A stretch of 64,000 nt of DNA from Haemophilus sp. (lineage in GTDB: Bacteria; Pseudomonadota; Gammaproteobacteria; Enterobacterales; Pasteurellaceae), in contig JAHZCD010000010.1 of NCBI GenBank assembly GCA_019423025.1, positions 1 through 64,000 on the forward strand, read 5' to 3'. Below, piece by piece: positions 56,594 through 64,000 of the stretch. Both the position numbers and the translations under genes were made by a program. The first letter of the stretch is position 1; each line of letters starts with the position of its first letter. Below the pieces are notes generated by a model. It was not told the origin of the DNA and did no database searches. It saw nothing but the letters and a program-made list of their open reading frames with translations.

Positions 56594-57469
56594 ATGGTTT
56601 ATCAAATCCTAGCATTGTTTATTTGGAGTAGTGCCTTTGTAGCCGCTAAATACACCTTTACAATGATGGACACCATTTTGATGATCCAAGTTCGTTTATT
56701 AATGGCGGCAATTATTGTGATGCCACTCTTTTTTCGTCGTTGGAAAGGCGTGTCTAAACCGATGCGAAAACAGCTTTGGTGGCTAGGTTTTTTTAATTAT
56801 ACCGCAACCTTTTTGCTACAATTTATTGGCTTAAAATATACGAGCGCGGCGAGCGCAACGACCATGATTGGATTAGAGCCATTATGTGTGATTTTTATTG
56901 GGCATTTTTTCTTTCAAGATCGTGCGAAATGGTATCACTGGTTGTGTGGCGCTTTTGCCTTTTTAGGCGTGGCCATTTTAATTCTAGGTGGGCAGGGCAA
57001 TGAAGGCTCAAGTGAAATTAGCTTATTGGGCTGCTCATTAGTGGTTGCGGCAAGTATTGTATTTGCTTGTTGTTTACGTTGGACGAAAAAAGTGGTAGCA
57101 ACGGTTTCTGCTCAAGCCTATACATCGATTTCTATCGTATTAGCGACCATCACCATGCTGCCATTTACTTTATTACTGACGGAAAGCTGGGATATCCATT
57201 TTAACTGGCTTGGTTTCTTCGGTTTGATTTATCTCGGCGTAGCATGCAGTTGGTTTGCCTTTTGGTTGTGGAATAAAGGCTTAAATTCAGTAGATGCAAA
57301 AATCTCGGGAATTTTGACCGCACTTGAGCCGATTTTTGGTGTCTTTTTGGCAGTATTATTACTCAACGAAGAGGTTTCACTTGTTTCAGCGCTTGGGATT
57401 ATCATTATTGTGGTTTCAGCCCTAGGCGTAAGTTTATTACCCAGATGGTTACATAAAGAAATTAATTAA
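56594..57469 (+). CDS. DMT superfamily (EamA) transporter
   Basis: 291 residues, ten predicted membrane segments in two EamA repeats (YTSAASATTMIGLEPLCVIFIGHFFF and SVDAKISGILTALEPIFGVFLAVLLLNEE). Exporter-type drug/metabolite family; substrate unknown. The start codon directly follows an uptake sequence (ACCGCACTTTATG) and has no evident ribosome site, so it may depend on coupling to panF, 16 bp upstream. Confidence 0.85.
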   Translation: MVYQILALFIWSSAFVAAKYTFTMMDTILMIQVRLLMAAIIVMPLFFRRWKGVSKPMRKQLWWLGFFNYTATFLLQFIGLKYTSAASATTMIGLEPLCVIFIGHFFFQDRAKWYHWLCGAFAFLGVAILILGGQGNEGSSEISLLGCSLVVAASIVFACCLRWTKKVVATVSAQAYTSISIVLATITMLPFTLLLTESWDIHFNWLGFFGLIYLGVACSWFAFWLWNKGLNSVDAKISGILTALEPIFGVFLAVLLLNEEVSLVSALGIIIIVVSALGVSLLPRWLHKEIN

Positions 57470-57481
57470 AAGGAAAAGAAG

Positions 57482-58369
57482 ATGGCGTGGATTCAAATTC
57501 GCTTAAATAGTACAAATGAAAAAGCCGAGAATATTAGCGATTTTTTAGAAGAAATTGGCTCAGTTTCGGTCACATTTATGGATAGCCAAGATACACCGAT
57601 TTTTGAACCACTTCCAGGCGAAACACGTTTGTGGGGAAATACGGATGTGATTGCATTATTTGATGCAGAAACCGATATGAATGAAATTGTGAGTTTGCTT
57701 AAACAAGCACATCATTTAGATGAAAACACCGCTTACAAAATTGAGCAAATCGAGGATAAAGATTGGGAACGTGAATGGATGGATAACTTCCACCCAATGC
57801 AATTTGGCAAACGTTTATGGATTTGCCCAAGCTGGTGTGAAGTGCCAGATCAAAATGCAGTTAATGTGATGCTTGATCCTGGTTTAGCTTTCGGAACAGG
57901 CACCCACCCGACAACCGCACTTTGTTTAGAGTGGTTAGATGGTTTGGATTTAACTGACAAAACCGTCATCGATTTTGGTTGTGGCTCTGGAATTCTTGCC
58001 ATTGCAGCGCTTAAATTAGGGGCTAAAAATGCGATTGGTATTGATATCGATCCACAAGCGATTCTCGCCAGTCGTAATAATGCAGAACAAAATGGTGTGG
58101 CGGATCGTCTGCAACTTTTCTTATCCGATGATAAACCCGAAGATTTAAAAGCGGATGTCGTTGTGGCGAATATTCTTGCGGGACCATTAAAAGAACTTTA
58201 CCCGATTATTTCTCAATTAGTGAAAGAGGGGGGCGATCTTGGATTATCGGGTATTTTAGAAACTCAAGCACAATCGGTATGCGATGCGTATGCGCAATCG
58301 TTTAATTTAGATCCCGTAGCGGTGAAAGAGGAATGGTGCCGTATTACAGGTAAATTAAAATCGGCTTAA
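57482..58369 (+). CDS. prmA: Ribosomal protein L11 methyltransferase PrmA
   Basis: 295 residues. SAM-dependent trimethylation of L11. N-terminal substrate-recognition domain [34 protein letters not shown], then [14 protein letters not shown], the SAM motif [19 protein letters not shown] and [10 protein letters not shown]. Twelve bp after the EamA gene. Confidence 0.96.
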   Translation: MAWIQIRLNSTNEKAENISDFLEEIGSVSVTFMDSQDTPIFEPLPGETRLWGNTDVIALFDAETDMNEIVSLLKQAHHLDENTAYKIEQIEDKDWEREWMDNFHPMQFGKRLWICPSWCEVPDQNAVNVMLDPGLAFGTGTHPTTALCLEWLDGLDLTDKTVIDFGCGSGILAIAALKLGAKNAIGIDIDPQAILASRNNAEQNGVADRLQLFLSDDKPEDLKADVVVANILAGPLKELYPIISQLVKEGGDLGLSGILETQAQSVCDAYAQSFNLDPVAVKEEWCRITGKLKSA

Positions 58370-58417
58370 TTTCTTTTTGTCAATTAAAAAAAGTGCATTT
58401 TTTGAACAAATTTCCCT

Positions 58418-58455
58418 TTGCAAAAAAAAAGAAAAATGCGTAATATAGCACCCCT
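58418..58455 (+). promoter_or_regulatory. Candidate dusB-fis promoter with GC-rich discriminator
   Basis: TTGCAA (58418-58423), 17-bp spacer mostly A, TAATAT (58441-58446), then GCACCCC at the discriminator. A GC-rich discriminator marks stringent, growth-rate-controlled promoters such as E. coli dusB-fis. Leader of about 65 nt before dusB. Confidence 0.5.
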
Positions 58456-58518
58456 TGTCGGTGACTGCTGTTGCCTGACTTGATAGAGATTAAGACTTGT
58501 AATTGGGGATAACATAAA

Positions 58519-59499
58519 ATGCGAATTGGTTCTTATGAATTAAAAAATCGTATTTTATTGGCGCCCATGGCAGGTATCACGGATCAACCTTTTCGACGTT
58601 TATGTGCCCATTACGGCGCGGGATTAACGTTTTCAGAGATGATGTCCACTAATCCACAAGTTTGGCATACAGAGAAATCGAAACTTCGTTTAGCACATAG
58701 TGAAGAGCTAGGATTAAATGCGGTGCAAATCGCAGGTTCTGATCCTTTAGAAATGGCCCAAGCTGCAGCAATTAATGTAGCCTATGGCGCTGAAATTATC
58801 GACATCAATATGGGCTGTCCCGCAAAGAAAGTGAATCGAAAGCTGGCGGGCTCTGCACTGCTTCAATTTCCCGATTTAGTGGAGAAAATTTTAAAAGAAG
58901 TCGTGAATGCTGTTGATGTGCCTGTGACGTTAAAAATTCGCACAGGTTGGGATAAAGCAAATCGAAACTGTGTGCAAATCGGCAAAATTGCAGAACAATC
59001 TGGTATTCAGGCTTTAACCATTCACGGGCGGACGAAAGAATGCTTATTTGAAGGTGAAGCTGAATACGACAATATTCGAGCAGTGAAACAATCAATTTCA
59101 ATTCCAGTCATTGCGAATGGTGATATTGATTCTGCCTCGAAAGCGAAAAAGGTACTTGAGTATACAGGTGCTGATGCAATAATGATCGGTCGTGCCGCAC
59201 TAGGCAATCCATGGCTTTTTCAAGCCGTTGAGGCTTTAGTGGAACATGATTCGATAATTCAAACACCAAGTTTGCGTGAAAAGTGCGGTCATATTTTGCG
59301 TCATATTCAAGAACTCCATCAGTTCTATGGCGAGCAAAAAGGCTATCGAATAGCCCGTAAACACGTGGCTTGGTATTTACAGGGAATTCAACCCGATTCC
59401 GTTTTTAGACAGACTTTTAACGCAATTAATGAACCGAAAGAGCAGTTAATTGTGCTGGAAGATTTTTTAAATTCAATTTTGGATAAAGAAAAATGTTAG
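58519..59499 (+). CDS. dusB: tRNA-dihydrouridine synthase B
   Basis: 326 residues. Flavin enzyme reducing uridine 17 of tRNA (E. coli DusB). FMN-barrel start [17 protein letters not shown], catalytic cysteine in [20 protein letters not shown], the TLKIRTGWD and LTIHGRTKE motifs and ANGDIDS. It is cotranscribed with fis, overlapping it by 7 bp, the conserved arrangement. Confidence 0.95.
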   Translation: MRIGSYELKNRILLAPMAGITDQPFRRLCAHYGAGLTFSEMMSTNPQVWHTEKSKLRLAHSEELGLNAVQIAGSDPLEMAQAAAINVAYGAEIIDINMGCPAKKVNRKLAGSALLQFPDLVEKILKEVVNAVDVPVTLKIRTGWDKANRNCVQIGKIAEQSGIQALTIHGRTKECLFEGEAEYDNIRAVKQSISIPVIANGDIDSASKAKKVLEYTGADAIMIGRAALGNPWLFQAVEALVEHDSIIQTPSLREKCGHILRHIQELHQFYGEQKGYRIARKHVAWYLQGIQPDSVFRQTFNAINEPKEQLIVLEDFLNSILDKEKC

Positions 59500-59792
59500 A
59501 ACAACAACGTAGTCCGTCTGAAGCGTTAACCGTTTCAGTTTTAAACTCTCAATCACAAGTAACAAACAAACCATTACGTGATTCTGTAAAACAAGCTTTA
59601 CGCAATTACTTATCACAATTAGATGGTCAAGATGTGAATGATCTTTACGAATTAGTATTAGCGGAAGTTGAACACCCGATGTTAGATATGATTATGCAAT
59701 ACACCCGCGGAAACCAAACCCGTGCAGCTAATATGCTCGGTATCAACCGTGGTACATTGCGTAAGAAATTGAAAAAATACGGTATGGGCTAA
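59493..59792 (+). CDS. fis: Nucleoid-associated DNA-binding protein Fis
   Basis: 99 residues. Growth-phase regulator of rRNA and many genes. The C-terminal helix-turn-helix [29 protein letters not shown] is nearly invariant; the N-terminal beta-hairpin arm precedes it. Follows dusB with overlap. Confidence 0.97.
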   Translation: MLEQQRSPSEALTVSVLNSQSQVTNKPLRDSVKQALRNYLSQLDGQDVNDLYELVLAEVEHPMLDMIMQYTRGNQTRAANMLGINRGTLRKKLKKYGMG

Positions 59793-59809
59793 TTAAAATT
59801 AGCAAAAAG

Positions 59810-59836
59810 AAAGGCGAACATGATGTTCGCCTTTTT
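59810..59836. terminator. Bidirectional terminator between fis and tonB
   Basis: AAAGGCGAACA (59810-59820) and TGTTCGCCTTT (59824-59834), perfect 11-bp stem with a 3-base loop, T and A flanks on either side. Confidence 0.9.
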
Positions 59837-59838
59837 AT

Positions 59839-60639
59839 TTATTGAATGGTGAAACTAATTGGTACGCTTACTGAAGACGCAAATCCCGCAGGTTTTGGAC
59901 CGACAGGTCTCGCACTTCTTACAGCTTCAAGTGCTGCATTATCTAAGCTTTCATCACCAGAAGATTTAGTGACACGCTCTCCAGACAGAGAACCATCTCC
60001 TCCAACACTAAAACTGACGTTAACAATACCTTGTTTACGCATCATTTTTGCGCGTGCTGGATAGCGTTTATGCCGTTCAATTTCACGTCGAATAGCCGCA
60101 CGATAGGCATTATGTTCATCTGTATTGGCACCAGAGCCACCTTGAATTCCATTTGTGCCAGGTTGACCAGTAGTTGTCGCTTTAGAATTTGCCGTAGCTG
60201 TCGAATTAATATTCTTATCGCCAATCGGTAAATTTTTCGGCATTTCCATTGCTTTCTCTGCTTTTACCTCATTTTTAGGTTTTTCCTTTGGCTTCTCTTT
60301 CGGTTTCGGTTTCGGTTTTTCTATTGGTTTTTCTGGCTTTTTCTCAGGTTCTTTTTTCTTCTCAGGCTCTGGTTTCTTCGTTGGATCTGCGACGACTTCT
60401 TGCTTTTCAGGTTCTGGTTCTGCCTGTTGAGGTTCAGGTTCTGGCTCCGGAGCTGGTTCTTCTACTCGCATTCCTTGAATCATTTCCATCGAAATCGTTG
60501 TAGATATTTCACCTGTAGCATTACTTGCGGCTTCACTTGGCTTATGCCAGTTCCAAAGCAATGCGCCTACAATGGCACCATGAATTAATAGAGAAATAAG
60601 CAAGCCTAATAGTGATCGTTTAGCTTGTTGGCTGTTCAT
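59839..60639 (-). CDS. tonB: Energy-transducing protein TonB
   Basis: 266 residues. Spans the periplasm to power outer-membrane receptors for haem, transferrin iron and siderophores. One N-terminal anchor (about residues 10-30, with the Ser/His typical of TonB), a Glu-Pro/Lys-Pro-rich rod (about 60-130), and the C-terminal domain [36 protein letters not shown]. The start overlaps the exbD stop by 4 bp. Confidence 0.95.
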   Translation of the reverse strand: MNSQQAKRSLLGLLISLLIHGAIVGALLWNWHKPSEAASNATGEISTTISMEMIQGMRVEEPAPEPEPEPQQAEPEPEKQEVVADPTKKPEPEKKKEPEKKPEKPIEKPKPKPKEKPKEKPKNEVKAEKAMEMPKNLPIGDKNINSTATANSKATTTGQPGTNGIQGGSGANTDEHNAYRAAIRREIERHKRYPARAKMMRKQGIVNVSFSVGGDGSLSGERVTKSSGDESLDNAALEAVRSARPVGPKPAGFASSVSVPISFTIQ

Positions 60640-61073
60640 TGTTTATGCCCTACTCCGACGCCTCCCACTGCTGGCGAATTTTTGCTCGAAGCGCCTTTAT
60701 CTTTCATCGAAACAATTGCGACATTTTTAATTTCGTTTTTCGATAACATGTCAGTAATCGTCACAAAATCTTGGAAAGAGGCTTCTGCATCAATTTTTAA
60801 TGTCACTTTCTGATCTTTATTCCAACCTGCGATCTCTTTTTCAAGCGCTTCTTGCGAGATAGGTTTGTCATTAAAATAAAGTTGTTTATCTGCCGTCACG
60901 GTCAATAATTTGGCTAATTCATCTGATTTGAATGCGACCGTTGAACTGGCTTTGGGCACATTGACTTGAATTTTTCCTTGAGAAATAAAGGATGCGGTGA
61001 TCAACACTATCGCTAATAACACCAACATAATGTCGATGAAAGGAATAATGTTGATTTCATCAAATTTTTTCAC
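60636..61073 (-). CDS. exbD: TonB-system proton channel subunit ExbD
   Basis: 145 residues. One membrane helix (about 11-31) with the essential proton-carrying Asp in [14 protein letters not shown], then a periplasmic domain. Second gene of exbB-exbD-tonB, 2 bp after exbB. Confidence 0.95.
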   Translation of the reverse strand: MKKFDEINIIPFIDIMLVLLAIVLITASFISQGKIQVNVPKASSTVAFKSDELAKLLTVTADKQLYFNDKPISQEALEKEIAGWNKDQKVTLKIDAEASFQDFVTITDMLSKNEIKNVAIVSMKDKGASSKNSPAVGGVGVGHKQ

Positions 61074-61075
61074 AA

Positions 61076-61528
61076 TTATTCCTTATCTTTTTGAGCGTTT
61101 AATACTTTCCATTTCAATAAGTTAACTTCTACTTTACGACCTAAGCCGTTATAGAACATCATAGATGGAATTGCGACTAAAATACCTAGTGCGGTTGCTT
61201 TTAATGCAAGAGAGAGGTGCATCATGATTGCGCCAGCATCGACATCACCGCCAGCTTGACCAATTTGATAGAAGGTTAACAAAATACCAATTACTGTTCC
61301 TAACAAGCCCACATAAGGTGCGTTTGCACCAACTGTTGAAATGATCGTCATATTGCGATTTAAATCAATTTCAAGCGAATGGATATTGGAATATTTAGCG
61401 ACATTGATACGGCTTAAAAAGATAAAGCGCTCAATTACAGTAGCAAGCATAATTACGCTCATAAGAAGTAAAAGCCCGATAATAATGTAATCACTATATT
61501 GTTCTAAAAACTCGAAAAGTTTCGGCAT
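61076..61528 (-). CDS. exbB: TonB-system proton channel subunit ExbB
   Basis: 150 residues, the short Haemophilus-type ExbB. Three membrane helices; conserved [21 protein letters not shown] and [21 protein letters not shown]. Forms the pentameric motor with ExbD. A Fur-like box lies about 45 bp upstream. Confidence 0.95.
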   Translation of the reverse strand: MPKLFEFLEQYSDYIIIGLLLLMSVIMLATVIERFIFLSRINVAKYSNIHSLEIDLNRNMTIISTVGANAPYVGLLGTVIGILLTFYQIGQAGGDVDAGAIMMHLSLALKATALGILVAIPSMMFYNGLGRKVEVNLLKWKVLNAQKDKE

Positions 61529-61570
61529 CTGATAGTCCTTTTATGTGTAATAAAGAATACAAAATGAATT

Positions 61571-61589
61571 GATAATGAATTTCAATTAG
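61571..61589 (-). promoter_or_regulatory. Fur-like box upstream of exbBD-tonB
   Basis: GATAATGAATTTCAATTAG matches the 19-bp Fur consensus at about 12 positions, all of the first eight. Iron repression of exbB-exbD-tonB is established in Haemophilus and relatives, so a site here is expected. Confidence 0.55.
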
Positions 61590-61654
61590 ATTGTTGATTC
61601 TATCAAATGGAAAATAGAGCGTAAATATAAATTAGAAAAATGGCTATTTTTTTG

Positions 61655-61689
61655 ACCGCACTTTGAGGTAAATCATAGAAAGTGCGGTT
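61655..61689. repeat. Inverted uptake-sequence pair between exbB and bcp
   Basis: ACCGCACTT (61655-61663) and AAGTGCGGT (61681-61689, core) can form a 9-bp stem. On the minus strand, the direction of both genes, it is followed by A's rather than T's, so it is probably a weak terminator at best. Confidence 0.65.
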
Positions 61690-61704
61690 GTTTTGAGAGG
61701 GGAT

Positions 61705-62172
61705 TTAAAGGGATTGCAGGTAATCTAAAACAACCTGATGATGTTCGCCTGTTTTGAATTTATCAAAAACGTGTTGAATTTTGCCTTGTTCATCAATGAG
61801 GAAGCTAATACGGTGAATGCCGTCATAGGTGCGTCCCATGAATTTTTTTTCTCCCCATACACCAAATTGCTCGGCAACCTGGTGATCTTCATCAGAAAGC
61901 AAGGTGAAATTGAGCGACTTTTTCTCAACAAATTGAGCCAGTTTTTTTGGCGCATCTGTGCTGATGCCTAAAATAACCACACCTAATTTTTCTAACTCAC
62001 TTTTAGCATCACGTAAACCGCAGGCTTGAGTTGTACAGCCTGGTGTTAAGGCTTTGGGATAAAAATACACAAGTACTTTTTTACCTTTAAAGTCGCTAAG
62101 TGAAATCGGTTGATTATCTTGATTTAAAAGGGTGAATTGCGGTGCTAAGTCACCCACTTGTAATGTTTTCAT
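61705..62172 (-). CDS. bcp: Thioredoxin-dependent peroxiredoxin Bcp
   Basis: 155 residues. Reduces hydroperoxides. The peroxidatic cysteine motif PGCTTQACGLRD contains both Cys of the BCP family, five residues apart, and the preceding FYPKALTPG has the catalytic Thr. Upstream of exbB on the same strand and divergent from dapA, as I recall for H. influenzae. Confidence 0.95.
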   Translation of the reverse strand: MKTLQVGDLAPQFTLLNQDNQPISLSDFKGKKVLVYFYPKALTPGCTTQACGLRDAKSELEKLGVVILGISTDAPKKLAQFVEKKSLNFTLLSDEDHQVAEQFGVWGEKKFMGRTYDGIHRISFLIDEQGKIQHVFDKFKTGEHHQVVLDYLQSL

Positions 62173-62289
62173 AAAAAATCCTTAAAAAAGTAAAAAATGA
62201 TTTGTAAATTCAAGCTATTTTAGCGATTATAACCAGATATTTTCAAATGTTATTGTTAAAACGCAAAATAGATGTAAATGGAGTACCTT

Positions 62290-63186
62290 ATGACTACGCA
62301 AACCCCCTTATTTTCAGGCAGTATTGTTGCTTTAGTAACCCCGATGGATAACCACGGAAACATTGATTTTGAAACATTAGAAAAGCTTATCGAGTTTCAT
62401 ATCAATGCAGGTACAGATTCGATTGTATCTGTGGGTACAACAGGAGAGTCCGCCACATTAAGTATTGAAGAAAATGTGAAAGTGATTGAAAAGACGGTTG
62501 AGTTAGCAAAAGGACGTATTCCAATCATTGCTGGAACCGGTGCTAATGCAACGAGTGAAGCCATTGTGATGACAAAATTATTACGTGATAGCGGGGTTGC
62601 AGGTTGTTTATCTGTTGTGCCTTACTACAATAAACCAACTCAAGAAGGCATGTTCCAACATTTTAAAGCGATTGCAGAATGCACGGATCTACCACAACTT
62701 CTTTATAACGTACCAGGTCGTACCGGTAGTGATATGAAACCCGAAACCGTCGCACATTTGTCTCAAATTGAGAATATTGTAGGGATTAAAGAAGCAACAG
62801 GCGATTTAACTCGTATTACTGCGATTAAAGAATTAGCCGGTAAAGATTTCATTGTATTAAGTGGAGATGATGCCACAGGGTTAGAAGCGATGAAATTAGG
62901 CGCAGAGGGTGTTATTTCTGTGACAAATAACCTTGCTGCAAAAGATATGGCCGCGATGTGTCGCTATGCTTTAGCGGGCGATTTTGCGAAAGCGGAAGAA
63001 ATTAATGCACGTTTAATGCCTTTACATCAAGATTTATTTATTGAATCAAACCCAATTCCAGTTAAATGGGCAGCATATCGTTTAGGTTTAATTAAGACTC
63101 CACATTTACGTTTACCACTTACTGTGTTAAGCGAAAGCGCGCAAGTAAAAGTGGAAGAAGCATTAAAAATTGCTGGCTTAATTTAA
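62290..63186 (+). CDS. dapA: 4-hydroxy-tetrahydrodipicolinate synthase DapA
   Basis: 298 residues from the ATG at 62290 with GGAG six bases upstream; an in-frame ATG at 62278 is less likely. Condenses pyruvate with aspartate semialdehyde, the first step to diaminopimelate and lysine. Schiff-base lysine in VGIKEATGD, substrate motif [11 protein letters not shown], and YNVPGRTG. bamC follows, as in E. coli. Confidence 0.96.
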   Translation: MTTQTPLFSGSIVALVTPMDNHGNIDFETLEKLIEFHINAGTDSIVSVGTTGESATLSIEENVKVIEKTVELAKGRIPIIAGTGANATSEAIVMTKLLRDSGVAGCLSVVPYYNKPTQEGMFQHFKAIAECTDLPQLLYNVPGRTGSDMKPETVAHLSQIENIVGIKEATGDLTRITAIKELAGKDFIVLSGDDATGLEAMKLGAEGVISVTNNLAAKDMAAMCRYALAGDFAKAEEINARLMPLHQDLFIESNPIPVKWAAYRLGLIKTPHLRLPLTVLSESAQVKVEEALKIAGLI

Positions 63187-63190
63187 TGAA

Positions 63191-63218
63191 TTAAAGGGTT
63201 GTTTTTACAGCCCTTTAA
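63191..63218 (+). terminator. Hairpin between dapA and bamC
   Basis: TTAAAGGG (63191-63198) and CCCTTTAA (63211-63218), 8-bp stem with a 12-base loop, followed by T-rich sequence. Possibly a partial terminator. Confidence 0.6.
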
Positions 63219-63286
63219 ACTTTTGACTTTTTTATTTGTCAAAGAGCGGTCATTATTTTAATTATTTTTATTGAAGGATTTAAGGA

Positions 63287-64000
63287 ATGAAAAAAATCGT
63301 ACTGAGTTTAGTCGCAGCAGCATTGTTATCGGCGTGTTCAAACAGCGTAGAAAAAATGCAGACGGCTAATGACACTTACCAAAATTCTGATCGTGAAATA
63401 CCGAGCTTTTCTCCTTTAGCAAGTGGTGGTGTAACATTGCCGCAAGCCGATCCGACTTATGAACTTCCTCAGCTTAATGCGAAAAAAGAACGCGTGGATA
63501 TTCGTCCGCCTTCAACCCCATTAGCGATTATCAAAAATTCTTTGACACAATTTGATGGTGAACGGGCATTGATTGTCTATACGGATGCACAAGCAGAGCT
63601 TTATAATCTCAAACAAATTGAGCGTTTATTGAAAGAAGAAGGCACGAATTCAACTTTAAATGGTGCGGTATTAATTAGCGATTGGGCGCCAACAGGTCGT
63701 GCAGATGATAAAGCCAATACAGAGATCCGTTATAAAATTGAACAAGTTACGGCGCAAGATGCAAGTGCGTTAGCGGTTTCTGTAGAGCAAATGCGTCGTG
63801 ATGGTGTGATTTACACACCAAATCAAGCAGATAAACAACGCTATGCATCGGATCGTTTAAATCGGTTTGTTGCTGCGCTTACAAACGCTTATAACAAGCA
63901 ACAACAAGATTTAAATAATGCTTCTGCAGGACCTTTCCAATCAGGTTTAATTACTGATACGAACGGTAGAATGGCATTAGGTATGGATGCAAGCTTTGGT
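63287..64000 (+). CDS. bamC: Outer membrane assembly lipoprotein BamC (partial, 3' end outside)
   Basis: 238 codons are visible, open to the end of the window. Lipoprotein signal MKKIVLSLVAAALLSACS with the lipid-bearing Cys at residue 17. The unstructured N-terminal segment and the first helix-grip domain follow (RPPSTPLAIIKNSLTQFDGERALIVY). BamC is a subunit of the BAM complex that inserts beta-barrel proteins; it sits beside dapA in E. coli too. Ribosome site AAGGA. Confidence 0.9.
   Translation, partial: MKKIVLSLVAAALLSACSNSVEKMQTANDTYQNSDREIPSFSPLASGGVTLPQADPTYELPQLNAKKERVDIRPPSTPLAIIKNSLTQFDGERALIVYTDAQAELYNLKQIERLLKEEGTNSTLNGAVLISDWAPTGRADDKANTEIRYKIEQVTAQDASALAVSVEQMRRDGVIYTPNQADKQRYASDRLNRFVAALTNAYNKQQQDLNNASAGPFQSGLITDTNGRMALGMDASFG

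Noticed and set aside
60042..60503. Several small frames opposite tonB
   Set aside because: Arise from the repetitive Glu-Pro/Lys-Pro codons of the TonB rod.

Overview
The window reads as a chromosomal segment of a Pasteurellaceae gammaproteobacterium, most likely Haemophilus parainfluenzae or a close relative. The DNA is AT-rich and carries the Haemophilus-type DNA uptake sequence AAGTGCGGT or its complement ACCGCACTT roughly 55 times by eye, in genes and between them, often as inverted pairs in terminator position. Several blocks keep Haemophilus/E. coli gene order: nudC-hemE-yjaG-hup, menB-menC-aroQ-accB-accC-yhdT-panF-prmA-dusB-fis, bcp-exbB-exbD-tonB next to dapA-bamC, and plsC-ftsP.

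Layout. 1-90: the 3' end of a 5S rRNA and its terminator. 0.2-6.4 kb: yihI-DUF2489-hemN, then lptM-lysA facing cyaY-recQ. 6.4-11 kb: a YjjI-type glycyl radical enzyme behind a perfect CRP site, a YczE-type membrane protein, and a GT9 glycosyltransferase plus O-antigen-ligase-like pair. 11-16.1 kb: pgk-fbaA, RNase T2, a YfhL ferredoxin, a tiny DUF1232 protein and an MFS transporter. 16.2-21.4 kb: narQ, murB, a small DUF2322-like protein, rpoH, plsY, folB. 21.4-29 kb: a CDF metal exporter with divergent MerR regulator, an ABC transporter-NnrS operon, and plsC-ftsP followed by an unrecognised periplasmic protein. 29-38 kb: lpxH, glmS with a DeoR regulator, the hup-hemE-nudC cluster, a DUF3290-DUF421 pair and tyrP. 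38-48.6 kb: yicC, ygfZ, the lactate operon lldP-lutABC, anmK-murQ and a phosphohexomutase. 48.7-64 kb: a lipoprotein, the men/aro/acc/pan/prmA/fis run interrupted by a GT25 glycosyltransferase, tonB-exbD-exbB-bcp, dapA and the start of bamC.

Most of the window is core metabolism: haem (hemN, hemE), cell wall (lysA, dapA, murB, murQ, anmK, glmS), glycolysis (pgk, fbaA), menaquinone, fatty-acid synthesis, lactate oxidation, nitrate sensing and iron uptake. I found no prophage, insertion sequence, CRISPR array, tRNA or recognisable defence island.

I did not find a clearly new system. The items most worth checking are: the NnrS-ABC operon with a Fur-like site; the YjjI enzyme without a nearby activase; a GT25 gene bracketed by near-identical hairpins between menB and menC; a hairpin resembling the neisserial uptake sequence; the DUF3290-DUF421 membrane pair; the unknown periplasmic protein behind ftsP; and several readable control regions (tandem TyrR boxes at tyrP, a 19-bp-spacer MerR promoter, two CRP sites).
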